Source: Rotaria socialis
Taxonomy: Eukaryota > Rotifera > Eurotatoria > Philodinida > Philodinidae
Assembly: GCA_905331475.1 (NCBI GenBank)
Contig: CAJNYU010000181.1
Coordinates: 186,001 to 250,000, forward strand
Reading direction: 5' to 3'
Length of the DNA: 64,000 nucleotides
The notes beneath the pieces are model-generated. The model was not told the DNA's origin and did no database searches. It saw nothing but the letters and a program-made list of their open reading frames with translations. Positions 50,981 through 62,400 of this stretch are shown here, in pieces. The translations under genes were made by a program, and so were the position numbers. The stretch's first letter is position 1; each line of letters opens with the position of its first letter.

Positions 50981-51425
50981 CTATGAAATACAGAGTAGTT
51001 TTTTTTCAATAATTAGTTTTTTTCTTTCTTTGATATTTGAAACAGACAAATGAATGATACTCTTTACACTTAATAATTAGTAAAGTTTCGTTTGAAAATT
51101 GCAATCACTTATTTCGTATAGAACGAATCAAGAAAAAATCGTCCTTCACATGTAGTAAAACTTCTGATTTATTGACGCCGTTTTTCTTGTACTTTGATTC
51201 GATATCATTTGGCCTTGGGTCCTTTTTCATAAATATTATTTACTCGATTAAAATGAATGGCATTCGAAAGAATCATCAAATGTTTCGCTGTAATCGTATC
51301 ATCAATATTATATCACCGAGTATATCTATGATTTGTTTCTTTTTAATGAGAAGCTTAGTCGTTAGATTATTTAATAGATCTACCTCTCAGTCCGGAAAAG
51401 ACAAAATAATTTTTAGGCTAAAGTC
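50981..51425. other. Head-to-head spacer between ANKIB1 and the WxxW-trypsin gene
   Basis: 445 nt where the ANKIB1 5' exon(s) should begin. Reading the minus strand I find no ankyrin repeat, no ATG in frame with the first recognised exon (the frame opens only from a TTG), and no MGNT-like start. The plus strand has an acceptor-like ATAATTTTTAG at 51406-51416, 9 nt before the protease ATG. Confidence 0.5.
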
Positions 51426-52683
51426 ATGTTGTGTAAAATGTTCGTTACTGTTTTATTTTTACTTCAATGGACCAGTGTAGTGTTAAGTCAAGGTGTATAT
51501 TCTCCTCCAACATTTACAGAATCTAGTTGTGCTGATAATAATCAATGGACAGCTTGGTTCGATTCAGACGATCCAAGTTTATCACTTGGTGAATTCGAAG
51601 TAACTAATCATATTCAACAAGTATTTGTTTCATTTATGTGTCCAATACCGATTGCCATTGAAGTAATTCTATTTTGATTCTAGTTTTTCTACGTCTTATT
51701 ATTTATTTGAAAAACTCTAATTTCTTTTTCAGGCTCGTACGATAAAAGAAGAAAGTCCAGTACAAACAGGTGATGTATTTCGAATTACACCTAAAGATGG
51801 ATTTCTATGTATCAATCAACAAGTTAATGGTTTTAAAGAAAAACTATGCTCTGACTATAAAGTACGCTATTGTTGTCCAAAATCAACAGTTGGGCAAATA
51901 TCAACAACGACAACATTTCAAACACCAATTGCTGCTGGTACAAATACATGTGGTCGTCAAGCTATAACACCCATGAATCTACGTATTGTTGGTGGTGTTG
52001 AAGCTATTCCTAATTCTTGGCCATGGATTGTCTCCTTAAGAGTACGCGATCATTTTTGTGGTGGTACTCTAATCGATAGAAAGCATGTGCTGACAGCTGC
52101 GCATTGTTTAACCGGTGCTAATTCTTATATTCTTCGAGTAGTTGCTGGCTTACATCAACGATTAAATACAAATACAGGACGTACACAAGTTATGAGTGTT
52201 TCACGTATATTTCTACATGAACAATATAATTCAAGGACGCATGCCAATGATATTGCTATTATTCGTCTTTCTCAACCAGCTCAACTAAATACATATGTCA
52301 ATATAATTTGTCTACCAGGACCTGATCCACAAGAAACAGAACCAGTTACTGTAGCTGGATGGGGATCAACATATTTCGGTAGTCCATTACCAAATAGTCT
52401 TCGACAAGTTACAATGCAAGTAACAAATACAAAAGCAAAAACATCGTATCCAGCTTATTTCAATGCTCAACGACAAATCGGTGCTAATATGCCGTATACT
52501 GGTGGTAAAGATAGTTGTCAAGGTGATAGTGGTGGTCCTTTAATGTACAATAGTAATGGACAATGGCATCTATCGGGTGTAGTTAGTTTTGGTTTTGAAT
52601 GTGCACGTGCAAATTATCCCGGTGTTTATACACGTACGAGTGCTTATCTTAACTGGATTTATAATAAAATAAATGCGCAATAA
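51426..52683 (+). CDS. Secreted trypsin-like serine protease with N-terminal WxxW domain
   Basis: Two exons (51426-51662, 51733-52683; 70-nt intron) encode 395 residues. A signal peptide (MFVTVLFLLQWTSVVLS) is followed by a WxxW domain, about residues 30-125: QWTAWFDSDDPSLSLGEFE, then DGFLCINQQ and CSDYKVRYCCP, the module known from gel-forming mucins and CILP. A Thr-rich linker leads to the S1 peptidase at IVGGVEAIPNSWPWIVSLR. Catalytic residues are His in TAAHC, Asp in NDIAI and Ser in GDSGGP. The residue six before the catalytic serine is Asp (KDSCQGDS), predicting trypsin-like Lys/Arg specificity. Both cysteines of the usual 168-182 disulphide are absent. CGRQ before the activation site can tether the propeptide. 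The fusion of WxxW with a trypsin domain is unusual to me. A lone WxxW gene follows 223 nt downstream. Confidence 0.92.
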
Positions 52684-52906
52684 AAGAAAGAACTAAACGA
52701 ATGAATAAAATAGAAAACGTTTTTTAAAATTAAAACAACAACAACAGATCATGAGATTTCTCAATCTATGTTGAGTACTTTTTTCCAATCACTAGTAAAT
52801 ATCACGTATAAGGTTGATATTAATCTTAAATGTTTTGCTTAAAAAAAGTCAATAAATATATTAACACATATTTGATAACTATCTCGAATCATTTAAATAA
52901 CAAATC

Positions 52907-53335
52907 ATGCCACCAATTTTAATTATATTTATTAGTTTTACTACTATTTCTTTTCAATCTATACATGGCATGATAATTGGCGAATGTAAAGTACCAAATC
53001 AATGGAACACATGGTTAAATGTTCATCGTCCAACAGTAAATGGTTTGTTTTGCAAAAATAATATAAATGTTAATTATTTTATTGATTATTAGTTTTTCAT
53101 AGGTGAATTCGAACTAGTACTACATTATCAGAAAATCTTTGCTGGTCAACCTTTTGTATGTTTGAAACCAACAGGATTAGAAGTTAAAACAGTTGATGGC
53201 CGAGAACCAGCTGATACAGGCGATACATTTCGTTTTACACTAAATGATGGTTTTCTTTGTATTAATCAAATAATTGTTCCAAAAGGAAAAAATTGTACCG
53301 ATTATAAACTAAAATTTTGTTGTCCACCAAAATAA
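52907..53335 (+). CDS. Small secreted single-WxxW-domain protein
   Basis: Two exons (52907-53042 and 53103-53335; 60-nt intron) encode 122 residues. The N-terminus MPPILIIFISFTTISFQSIH is a signal peptide. The rest is one WxxW domain: C-x3-NQWNTWLNVHRPTVNGEFEL, AGQPFVCLKPTGLEVKTVDG, DTGDTFRFTLNDGFLCINQ and CTDYKLKFCCPPK. It ends right after the final CC, so it has no catalytic domain. The intron is at an earlier position in the domain than in the upstream protease gene (after the WxxW motif rather than mid-domain). Tandem origin from a shared ancestor with the protease WxxW module is inference. A matrix- or mucus-binding role would fit the domain but is not shown. Confidence 0.85.
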
Positions 53336-53449
53336 AAGCAATCAGCTTTTATCGAATTTATTTTATTTTCATGAGAAATAAAACAAAATTATTTCTTTTA
53401 TTGTTAGTTCCATGTCGTCATTATATATATATATATTGGGAACATTATA

Positions 53450-53970
53450 TTTGATCAGTGAAATAAATGAAATGATCAGTAAAAAATAATATGAATGATC
53501 AGTAATTAATCTTAAAGTGATCAGTTTATTATATATAATTACCAGTAAAAAAGATAAAACTGATCAGTAAAACATAGAAAGTTAGGCGTGGGTGTGATAC
53601 TTCTGCTCATCGAAGCTACCCCACATCCTTTTTTGGAATTCTTTGATTTCCATTTATTCCAGCATTTTCTTCCAGAACCTCTTTGTCTGATATATCAATT
53701 TCATATTGAGCAACTTGTACGACTTCCATCTTTTTTACTCGTGGGTACTAAGCTGAATGTGAAAGAAGGGAGCTAAGAGTACATTTATATATGTTATACT
53801 TATCAGCTGTACGATATATAGACCAAAAGAACAAACATGAAAAAAAGTAAATCACTTCATAACACATTTCAATTTTTATACTGATCCTTTAATCTAATTT
53901 ACTGATTTTTCAATATATCAATAAATCGAAGTATATTAATATCTGACCAGACAAATAATGTACTGATCAT
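53450..53970. mobile_element. GATCAGT-repeat DNA transposon, truncated copy B
   Basis: Inverted orientation relative to copy A in the myosin intron and very similar over nearly its whole length, including the GATCAGT-rich end, the GGCGTGGGTGTGATACTTC core and the central small frame (copy B reads [19 protein letters not shown] on the minus strand). The left end GAACATTATATTTGATCAG matches the right end of copy A. The other end stops at ACTGATCAT, lacking about 80 bp present in copy A at 25810-25890, so this copy is truncated and no target duplication can be seen. Confidence 0.8.
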
Positions 53971-54258
53971 GATAGCCATATATATTCAATATATTGTATT
54001 ACGAAATAAGATTAGAACGAATATCAGAAAAACAGAATATAGAGAACTACTAAGCAACAAACAGTACATAAAGTATATAGAACTATCTAATATCAATGAG
54101 ATGTTGTTGATAGTCAACATAGGCATGCATTCTGACATTATGAATGATAGCTGAAAGTAGAAATGACGTTCTTCTAAATACTGATACTAGCCATATCCAC
54201 TTGGTGATGGTACAGTCCAGATTACTTTCTCAAGATACACTTCATACGATCTATCATC

Positions 54259-54543
54259 ATGGAACAGTTTTCTGTGAATAACACACTACTGATACCTTTG
54301 CATATTAACAGTAAAAGCTCTTTTACACTTCACTATGCTATATGGCCATATATTTTTTTAATCTCTGTAATTATTTTGGTTTGGATTTTTACTTATCTGT
54401 CAACGATATATTCACGACAACGTCAAACGAATAATGAACAACATCGCGGTTCTCTGTTGCAAACCATGCAAGATAGTCCACTCACAAGTGGCATTCGTGG
54501 TGGATACAGAATTTCAACAAAGATCGCGTTACAGAATGTATAA
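54259..54543 (+). CDS. Possible small single-pass membrane protein
   Basis: A 94-codon ATG frame. It has a hydrophobic segment (WPYIFLISVIILVWIFTYL, about residues 29-47) followed by a positively charged R-Q-R-Q-T stretch and a polar tail with a GIRGGYR motif, as expected for a type I or III small membrane protein. No introns, no recognised family and no clear neighbouring exon. It lies between two transposon remnants, so it could be chance or part of an unannotated gene. Confidence 0.3.
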   Translation: MEQFSVNNTLLIPLHINSKSSFTLHYAIWPYIFLISVIILVWIFTYLSTIYSRQRQTNNEQHRGSLLQTMQDSPLTSGIRGGYRISTKIALQNV

Positions 54544-54796
54544 ATTTTTCAATTATCTTACAGTAATTCTTTTTCTTAAGTACGAGCAAATAGAAATAAC
54601 ATATGACAAAATATGACACACATGTTAATAAGAATTCTGTCAAAATAAAAGCGACTAAATGCCTATCCATCAAAATATTTTCTTTTTCTGTAATCATTTC
54701 TATATAGTTTTTCTTTTTATATAATGAGAAAAATAAAGAAACAAAGGGCATTCTTAAATTAGCGGATATTATCTCTCTATAAAACATACAGCGCAC

Positions 54797-55062
54797 CCCA
54801 GGTCGAGCATTACGGCTACCAGAAACGGTCGTAAACGTTAACGTATACTGCCGTTTCTCACCGTATATGGCCGTAACTTGAAGTTTTGGTATGCACCGTA
54901 TTACGGTCGTAATTAATCGTGTCGTAAACGGTTACTAACGACCGTAATGTGGTCGGATATTTCCGTATCCGACCGTATCCGATCGTTTATGGCACGATAC
55001 AAAACGACCGTAATACGGTGCATACCAAACGGCCGTGTACGACACAAGTTGATCGACCTGGG
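54797..55062. mobile_element. Palindromic MITE with CCCAGGTCGA ends
   Basis: A 266-bp element starting CCCAGGTCGAGC and ending GATCGACCTGGG, a 10-bp terminal inverted repeat. Inside, a perfect 26-bp inverted repeat pairs 54885-54910 with 55004-55029, and the whole element is filled with CCGTAA/TTACGG-type units, so the transcript or single strand could fold into a long hairpin. Its base composition is clearly richer in G+C than the flanks. No target duplication is evident. It shares its end motif with the element at 35664-36340. Confidence 0.75.
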
Positions 55063-55701
55063 TCAATATGAATGTGTGAGTATTTTGTTCAGAAACCCAC
55101 CCACACCCTAAAGTGCATGTATATCCAATCATGAAAATAAATGGAACATAAATTTTTTTTATGTTTTAGGAAAATCTTCCTGCTTCATTACTTTTCAAAA
55201 CGCAATAATATTTTTATTTAGCTGATTAGATATACGTGCAAAAACAACACGTTATCATCTTCAATGCTGTTGCAGTGATTTTTCGGTGTCTAAATCTTTT
55301 TCTGGAATAAATTTTTTCATCCCATATTTTTCCTATATAGTTCAGGGCGATCCTATATATTTTAGACCTATCCTATATAGGAATTCCTATATTTTTGAGA
55401 GAGCCGCTGCGATGCCAGCTGATATCGTCACAATGACTAATGAAGATATGTGAGGATGCCACTCGATAGTTGTTGTATGGTATAAACAATTTATCAAAAC
55501 AAAGAGTTGATTCGGTCTTATTTTAAGAAAAAAATTCTTTGTATTTATGTTAAGAATCTAGCAGCAAAAGTAATTTATGTTTTTTTTTTATCGAAAACGG
55601 TCTGAAATTTGATAGTGATATGATATGTGGGCGAGATATATATTTCCCATTAGCAATCATCATTATCGGTGAAAAGTTTCACCGGTTGAATCTAGTTATT
55701 A

Positions 55702-55800
55702 GGGGTATAATACTTCTCAGATCCAAGTTCGGATTAAATGAACGACAGAACTGTTCGAACAGTACTTTTGGTCGGAACTAAAACGGAACTGTCATACCCC
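55702..55800. mobile_element. 99-bp MITE with GGGGTAT ends and 5-bp duplication
   Basis: The element begins GGGGTATAATAC and ends GTCATACCCC, a 7-bp perfect inverted repeat. It is flanked by TATTA at 55697-55701 and 55801-55805. The interior contains an internal palindrome around GAACTGTTCGAACAGT. No coding capacity. Superfamily not assigned. Confidence 0.55.
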
Positions 55801-55805
55801 TATTA

Positions 55806-57522
55806 ACTTGCAAAAATGCATATGAAGCTAGACAGTCAATTTGTATTTTGGTTAAAGATCAGTACAAAATAACCGATATTTCTAGAAGAGAAAAACAAAA
55901 ACTTGACTTGCATTTCTAATGAGACTCGACAATAGAAATAGAAACAATATTTTTACGGTGCAATCGATTTATATATATGATGAAATCTATCGTTCGTTGT
56001 GTTTGGGCATCGATCAATACGTTTTCTTCCGTTTTTAAGTTCATATTTATGTTGACTTGCAGCATTTAACAACATTAGTTAATTACATTGAACATGACAA
56101 ATAGTTGTTTAGAGAATATAAATATATGCCGATAGTCTAAGAGTAGAGAGAGTGGTGGCGTTTCTACGTATTATCGATTAATTAAAATAAAATGTTCACA
56201 TACAGTAATAATAATCTATTTCTAAATAGTCGTTGTGGTTCGACTTACGAAGATTCAATCGATAGAGGAAAAAAACGGAACGTGTTATGTTAAACAAGAT
56301 TTTCATAAAAGCGAACGTTTATATTTGATTACGTTAAAAGATGCAGGACGTATATTCGTCTTTTTTCATCCTTAGAGAAACATATAAATTCATAAATTAA
56401 TTTTCTAAGGCATTTTACGCTGATCAAATGAGAACATATTATTATTATTGGTAAAAAATGACCTTCGAATGTCATCGTAGGATTATGATTTACCTATAAA
56501 ATGTTTATATCTATTTAGTTTATTTGTGGGGTGATACAACGAACGACATATATTTCTTTTTTTGGGAACTCAAACTATAGAAATTCTCAAGTTTTCAAAT
56601 TGCCCTGGTTCATATCAATAGAAAAAGTAAAATGTTCTCTTCTCAAAGGAATAGCTTGATAGCAAAGAAAAACTTTTCTCATTAGTTTCTGATCGATTGA
56701 AAAAATTGATCGAGATGACTGAATTTTCTTCATGAAAAAGAAATAGTCTTCCCTAGAAAACTATTACCGTGTTTTATCTATCAACAGATATAGACAAATA
56801 GTCAAGCCCAGAAAATAAATATCTGGCATTTGTATTATTGACTACGGCAATTATATGGAAGAAAAAATTTTGCTTCTGTATACATCATGGTTTTTTGATT
56901 CAACACTCAACGAGATTAACATTATCGGGAATCATTGGGCCGTTTTACTTTTGATTTCCTAGTAGCATAAGCGAATGATTTATATTTCAATGGATGAACT
57001 TCTTGAATCAACGTGTAAAAAAGTTATGAAAAAAAAACTGCTATAAAACTTCTTAGAGAAATGAAATCGATATTTGACAAGCAGTAAAAATATTAAAATC
57101 AAACATAAGACTTCAAGTGTCACAATATGATCTTCAAAATGTATCGTGTTTCAAATCAGGTGATTGATTAAAATGAAGACATTTTTTTGTTTCGTTCGAA
57201 ATCGATTATTACCATTTTTTGATGGATTTCCAACGTCAACCCAGACTTGTTAACCTATCAAACTAATCTACTAGACATAATTGGCAAACTCTACCCTCGA
57301 GGGTTGAGACAGCAAACGCCTAGAAAATAGTATCCAATTGAGTTGTCACAAATAGCTCGGATGTCATTAAACTCGACAATTGCAATATAGGTTTGTATAT
57401 ATTTCAGAGAAAAAAGAGACATTCACATAAATAATTTTAAAATACCAAATCTCATTTACTGAATTAATGATTACAAACAGTCAGTACTTAATATTTACAA
57501 TACAGCAAACAAGAAGAAAACA
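55806..57522. other. Gene-free 1.7-kb spacer
   Basis: AT-rich sequence between the MITE and the BSDC1 stop. I see no coding exon, inverted repeat or RNA gene. The last part is the BSDC1 3' flank. Confidence 0.55.
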
Positions 57523-59248
57523 TTAAGACCATGTCTCCCATTCATCATCAATTTCATGATCGGAGTTTTTCGATGTTATTGTTTCTGGCAACAATTTAGT
57601 TTCACATGGAATATTTTCTTCTCTTATATGCAATTCAATTGTATTAATTATGGATGTAGAAAGATGTATTTCGTTCAGTTCTTCGTCTCCTAAAATAACA
57701 CAAATAATGCATGTGTTTTTTCTCTGTAGGATTTTAGTACTTGTTTCTGCTTCTATTGCCAAGGCTTCCGAGGTCCATTCATCATCTATGTAAAGAAAAG
57801 AAATCTTGCTAGAGGATCATTATCTAAATTTGCTTATTACTAGGTTCATCCCAATCATTTTCATTGTGTTCATTGCATGTTTCCTGTGCACGTTTTAAAA
57901 AATTTAATCGTCTTGTTTCTTCTTCATCAAGTTTACTAATACGATAATAATATCGAGACCAAAAATCATTATGAGTTGTGCATGCAGGTACAAAACGTGA
58001 ATACAATGAGCGAATCTGTGGAATATCAATTAGTAATTGTGCTATTTGACCTTTACGTTCATCGGCGCTAAAGTCATTTGCTTCACGCCATGCTTTATAA
58101 GATTCAATGGGTGTAGGATCCGTTAAGTAAGTCGCATCATCATGTTCTATGCGATTTCGTTCATTCTAAACGAAAGCATAGTTTTTTAATTTAGGTATAT
58201 TGATTGAAAAGTTATAATTATAGTTTTTATTAATGTCTTCGTTTAGTATGATTAGATATCTATAATTTAAAAATGATTTGCAGGTGGATTGATTTATTAA
58301 TTATTTAATAGCAATTAATAAATATGCCAGAGGAGTGTTACTTTATATAAATATTTGAGAATGTATGCTGTATTCCAAGGGTCTTTTACTTCAATCTTGC
58401 TCTATAATTACGCCGCAAGTAGAATATGCAGATGTCTATATACTGACGTTTGTCAGTTAACACTTGCTGTTCGAGCTTATGCTTTTATTAGTGGACGAAA
58501 TTTTCTTGTCTACGATTATTACTTCAGTTTCAAGGTCAGTGGGAAGAATATTTTAAACTTTTAAAATCTCCTGCTTCTCTCTTTTGAAATTCATCAAGAA
58601 AATTTCCCTCATATGACAGACGATTTACGATAGTTTGAGATGGAGCGTTTTCTTTTACAGATGCTGAGGAAATGGAAAAGTTAATTTTTAGATTCACGTG
58701 ACACAACATAGGAATCATCGATAATGCGTACGCAGAATATACTGAAGGTTCTTTAAATCTTTCTAAATCGATTGTTAGTATTTTTAAGTTAAGCAAATTA
58801 TTCTATATAGTTACCAAATGTTATTAAAGTTCAACAGAGATAAATATGAGAAACTAATAAAATATCACAACTTAATCTTGATTCTTCGTAATAAACTCGA
58901 AACTATGAAATTTATCTAAAAAAATTGTTTTTTATTTCAAAAATGATTAAAAAATGTCTTACTTGAAATCGATCAACTGGTGCCGATGGAATCATAGTTG
59001 TTCCACGTTCATTTTTACTTTGCGATGTAATAGAAGTACTTGATGGCTGAAGTTTGATTTTATTTAAATAAGTTTCCGTATCACTTTTAACTGTTGTTGT
59101 AAAATCTGATAGGTCCTTTCGTACAAAGTCGAAAACATCAAACGACTAAACAAAAAAACACAATCGAAAAAATGAATATTGAATTATTTTTTTGTTTTTT
59201 CACTTTTTCACGAACTGTTTGAAGAGTAGTTGTCAACCAATTATTCAT
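57523..59248 (-). CDS. BSDC1: BSD domain-containing protein 1
   Basis: BSDC1-like protein. Exons from the 5' end: 59204-59248, 58963-59145, 57841-58165, 57741-57785 and 57523-57689; 254 residues, shorter than the ~430-residue human protein because the central low-complexity part is reduced. The N-terminal amphipathic start MNNWLTTTLQTVREKSFDVF followed by VRKDLSDFTTTVK matches the family. The BSD domain spans about residues 100-150: IRSLYSRFVPACTTHNDFWS then RYYYRISKL with the invariant F-W pair. The acidic C-terminus ends DDEWETWS, like the human DVEWEDWE end. The second intron is 797 nt and contains an unexplained frame at 58536-58796. An acceptor-like TGTTTTAG (plus-strand CT at 59251-59252) lies 2 nt before the ATG. 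Confidence 0.9.
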
Positions 59249-59393
59249 ATCTAAAACATATATCTATGTATATATATTAACAACAGAGATTCAATTTTTG
59301 TCGATAAAATAATAAAATAATTCACTGCTACATCAACGAATTAACAAATAATACATTGAGGCACATACGACAACAACATTAAAAAACTATACG

Positions 59394-59428
<35 letters not shown>

Positions 59429-59498
59429 CACATCTATTGCACTTGACTGACAAAATAATTTTCGATATGATAAATATTAATATTTAATAATCCAATTT
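59249..59498 (-). promoter_or_regulatory. SLC36-BSDC1 intercistronic region with acceptor-like site
   Basis: 250 nt between the SLC36 stop and the BSDC1 ATG on the minus strand. It contains a TA microsatellite at 59396-59426 and an acceptor-like TGTTTTAG ending two bases before the BSDC1 start. The pair could be co-transcribed and resolved by trans-splicing; an independent promoter in this gap cannot be excluded. Confidence 0.4.
59396..59426 (+). repeat. (TA)n microsatellite
   Basis: About 15 uninterrupted TA units between the SLC36 and BSDC1 genes. Confidence 0.95.
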
Positions 59499-62400
59499 TT
59501 AATCGTTGCATTTCGCACCATTTTCGAAACAAGCGACTATATTGGATACACTTAGTGTTGTACCAGCAACAAATACATAAAGACCAAAAGTGATTATCAG
59601 AAGATTTAATATTAATTGCCATTTATAACGACCGAGACTATCAGGCCAAAATGTTATTGATTCACATATTGGAGGAAATATAACTGATAATGCTGTGGAT
59701 GCTACCGCACCGACTAAATTAATAGAATACAATTAGATTGACATTTTTTAAAGATATATAAATAATGCACCTAGAGAGATGACTAGACCAAGATTTGGAA
59801 TCATTGCAGCAATGATAACTAAAAATGAAAGTTCAAGTTTAAGTAAGACATAATGCGTTCTGTATTTTACGTATGAAAAACAGTAATCTCTTGTTGAACG
59901 AATTAAAATCTAAACTTTACCATAATGGAAATCAGTTTACAAAGAAAAAACACCTACCAACATTAGGAGAATTAATCGTCAATGAGAACCTAATTATATG
60001 TAAATTCATAATATCTACTTCGTACGTCTATCAGCTGCTTTAATTATACAAATGGAAGATACTTTAAACTCGATTGGATGTACTCTGCCTAACAGAAACG
60101 CATTTTGAGATTCTTTTCATGATTGAATCGTATGTGAAAATTTCTACTTACAAGTTATGAGAATAAGTCCAATGCGAAAGGCATGCTCGCATTTTTCAAC
60201 TGTCTGTGCACTATATTTGTAGAGAATTCTACGACAAAGACGTGGCCAAAGAAGTGAAAATGGAACATAAAATTGTAAATTATACGTCAAAAATATGGCC
60301 ACAGCGTACATAATTTTCGTGAATTGATATAATCTGTAATAAATAAATTTATATAAAAGAATTCATAAAAATCGATCTATTCATTAAATAGAAAACATTA
60401 CTTATTATCCTTTGGTAAATTAAGAGTTATTGAACCACGTGCTTCTGATCCATATCGAATATAGCCAAAGAAGCCGATAATGAAATACATAATAGTCACA
60501 AGTAGAATACCAATATTAAGTATTCCAGTCCAACCACTATATGCTTCAGGTTCTTTCATCTTTTGTCGAACGGGTAAAACCTAATTGAATAGAAAATAGA
60601 TTTTTCTCTTGCAGTTAATTATTTCCTATTCAATACATACTAAAGCAATGCCTTCAAAGACATACATAGCCGATGCAAAAAATACAGGCCACTCGGATGC
60701 GGATGTTATGAGAGGCAATGTATTGAGTGGCTTATGATCTCGAACAATATATTGTATGATTATAAATAACCCTATAGATATATGTATAAATTAAATTGAT
60801 TAATTCGATGGTTATAGTTGCTCTTCTTACCGCCAATCGTCATTAAATTAGCAGCCAGCGAAAATGGTGCTAGAACTTTGAGACTACGAATCATGGAAAA
60901 GCCGATAACAAGTAACAACATGACGAATTGATAGACTTGAATCGGTGGACTTTGCGTAAGATATTGATCGGCAACCTAGTGTCAATTTTAAGAAAATATT
61001 ATTTAGTTTTAAGCCTTGCTAAATAGCAAAGTCGAAACTTTCGAGAGAAAATGTTCTGCATTTTTTCAATTGGTTACGAGCAAAGCAATTAAAGCATTAA
61101 ACTTTAATATCACCTTTTGTGCTGTTAACGAATTTATAATCAGATTGTTCCCTTATTTCTATCATGAAACCGCCTATTACTTCGCTTAATTCATCTATTT
61201 CTACTTGACTAGATAAGTCATTGCATTGTATACATTGTTTCAAGAAGTCTTGCCACATATATAATAAAATTGAGGCCGAAATTTTCATTCCTAATAGTCT
61301 TCTTCAGTAAAATTCATCCTCAAGATATTTTTCCTTAGGGCAGCGTTTATTATTTTTATTATGTTACCATAAGCCTGTTATGCAGACCCATCCCTTCAGA
61401 CTTGTCAAGATCGTTTTCATTCCTAAGTACTATGAAATTATTCTGAATCATTAACTACGTAAATCCAGTTCCTACCGAAATTGCAATGGCAATATTTTTA
61501 TCATTCAAACTTGTTAGTAAAATCTCTATGGGATTGAAAAACAAACAGATCTTACAAGCGAGATATTGTCAAAGATTATCATCTAGAATAATGAGTCTTT
61601 TTTTCCCTGTATGTAATACTGGAAACTTTCAAGCCATGCTATAGAGGAAACTGAGTCGACATTAATCTCATAAAATACTATTAGTGTGAAAAGAAGTAAA
61701 TATTATTAATCACAGAGTGCTGTTGAAGAATTCCTCGTCTATCTAATCTGATTAACCTTGTCAAATGGTATTTACTAATAATAAATAATTTATTCTTCTT
61801 GTTCATCAACATGATGAATTTTGCTCGAGATCACAATAAAAGCAATGTCCATTACACACCGAACTATTCACATAGCTAATCCGATCATGGCTACTTTTTT
61901 GTTTTGATACCTAGATATTATTCTTATGAACTTGAAAGTAGGGGTGGTACGTTTATGTTAATTTAAAATTAACGTTAACTAAAAGCGTTAATATTAACGA
62001 ATTAACGATTAACGCCGCTAATTGACTCGCATTAAATTAAAAGGTTCACCCCTACTTGAAAAGATAATAAATTACGAAAATCACATCTACAAATAAAAAT
62101 CTCGATCGGATTTTATACGTATTTGATGAACAAAACATGACCTATTAATTTTATTGTAAGCTATTGTTCACATGAGTGACACTCAATCATATTTTTTCTT
62201 CGCATTCTCTCAGCAGCTAATAATCAATTGTGAAGCATTGAAAAGCCATGCGAATAAGATATATCCTTACTTTTATCAATCGAACTGCTCAACAATTATA
62301 CTGACTACATCTAACACTCCATCAACATAATCATTACTTGTTTGATGCTAGCTGGTACGAATACAAAGTAGACCGAACAGAAGCCAAGTTGTGTTATTAC

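Noticed and set aside
50737-51009. 90-codon frame with an apparent start just upstream of the first ANKIB1 exon
   Set aside because: The start codon is TTG, not ATG, and the upstream part reads through an intron with a good acceptor.
58536-58796. 86-codon minus-strand frame inside the long BSDC1 intron
   Set aside because: Protein-like composition but no match to BSDC1 or another family and no fitting splice sites.
59957-59991. Short segment FSLTINSPNV between SLC36 exons
   Set aside because: Including it creates an in-frame stop; direct splicing from 60152 to 59818 gives the expected family sequence.
61097-61288. 63-codon minus-strand frame inside the large SLC36 intron
   Set aside because: Considered as a missing SLC36 exon, but the flanking exons join in phase and match the family without it.
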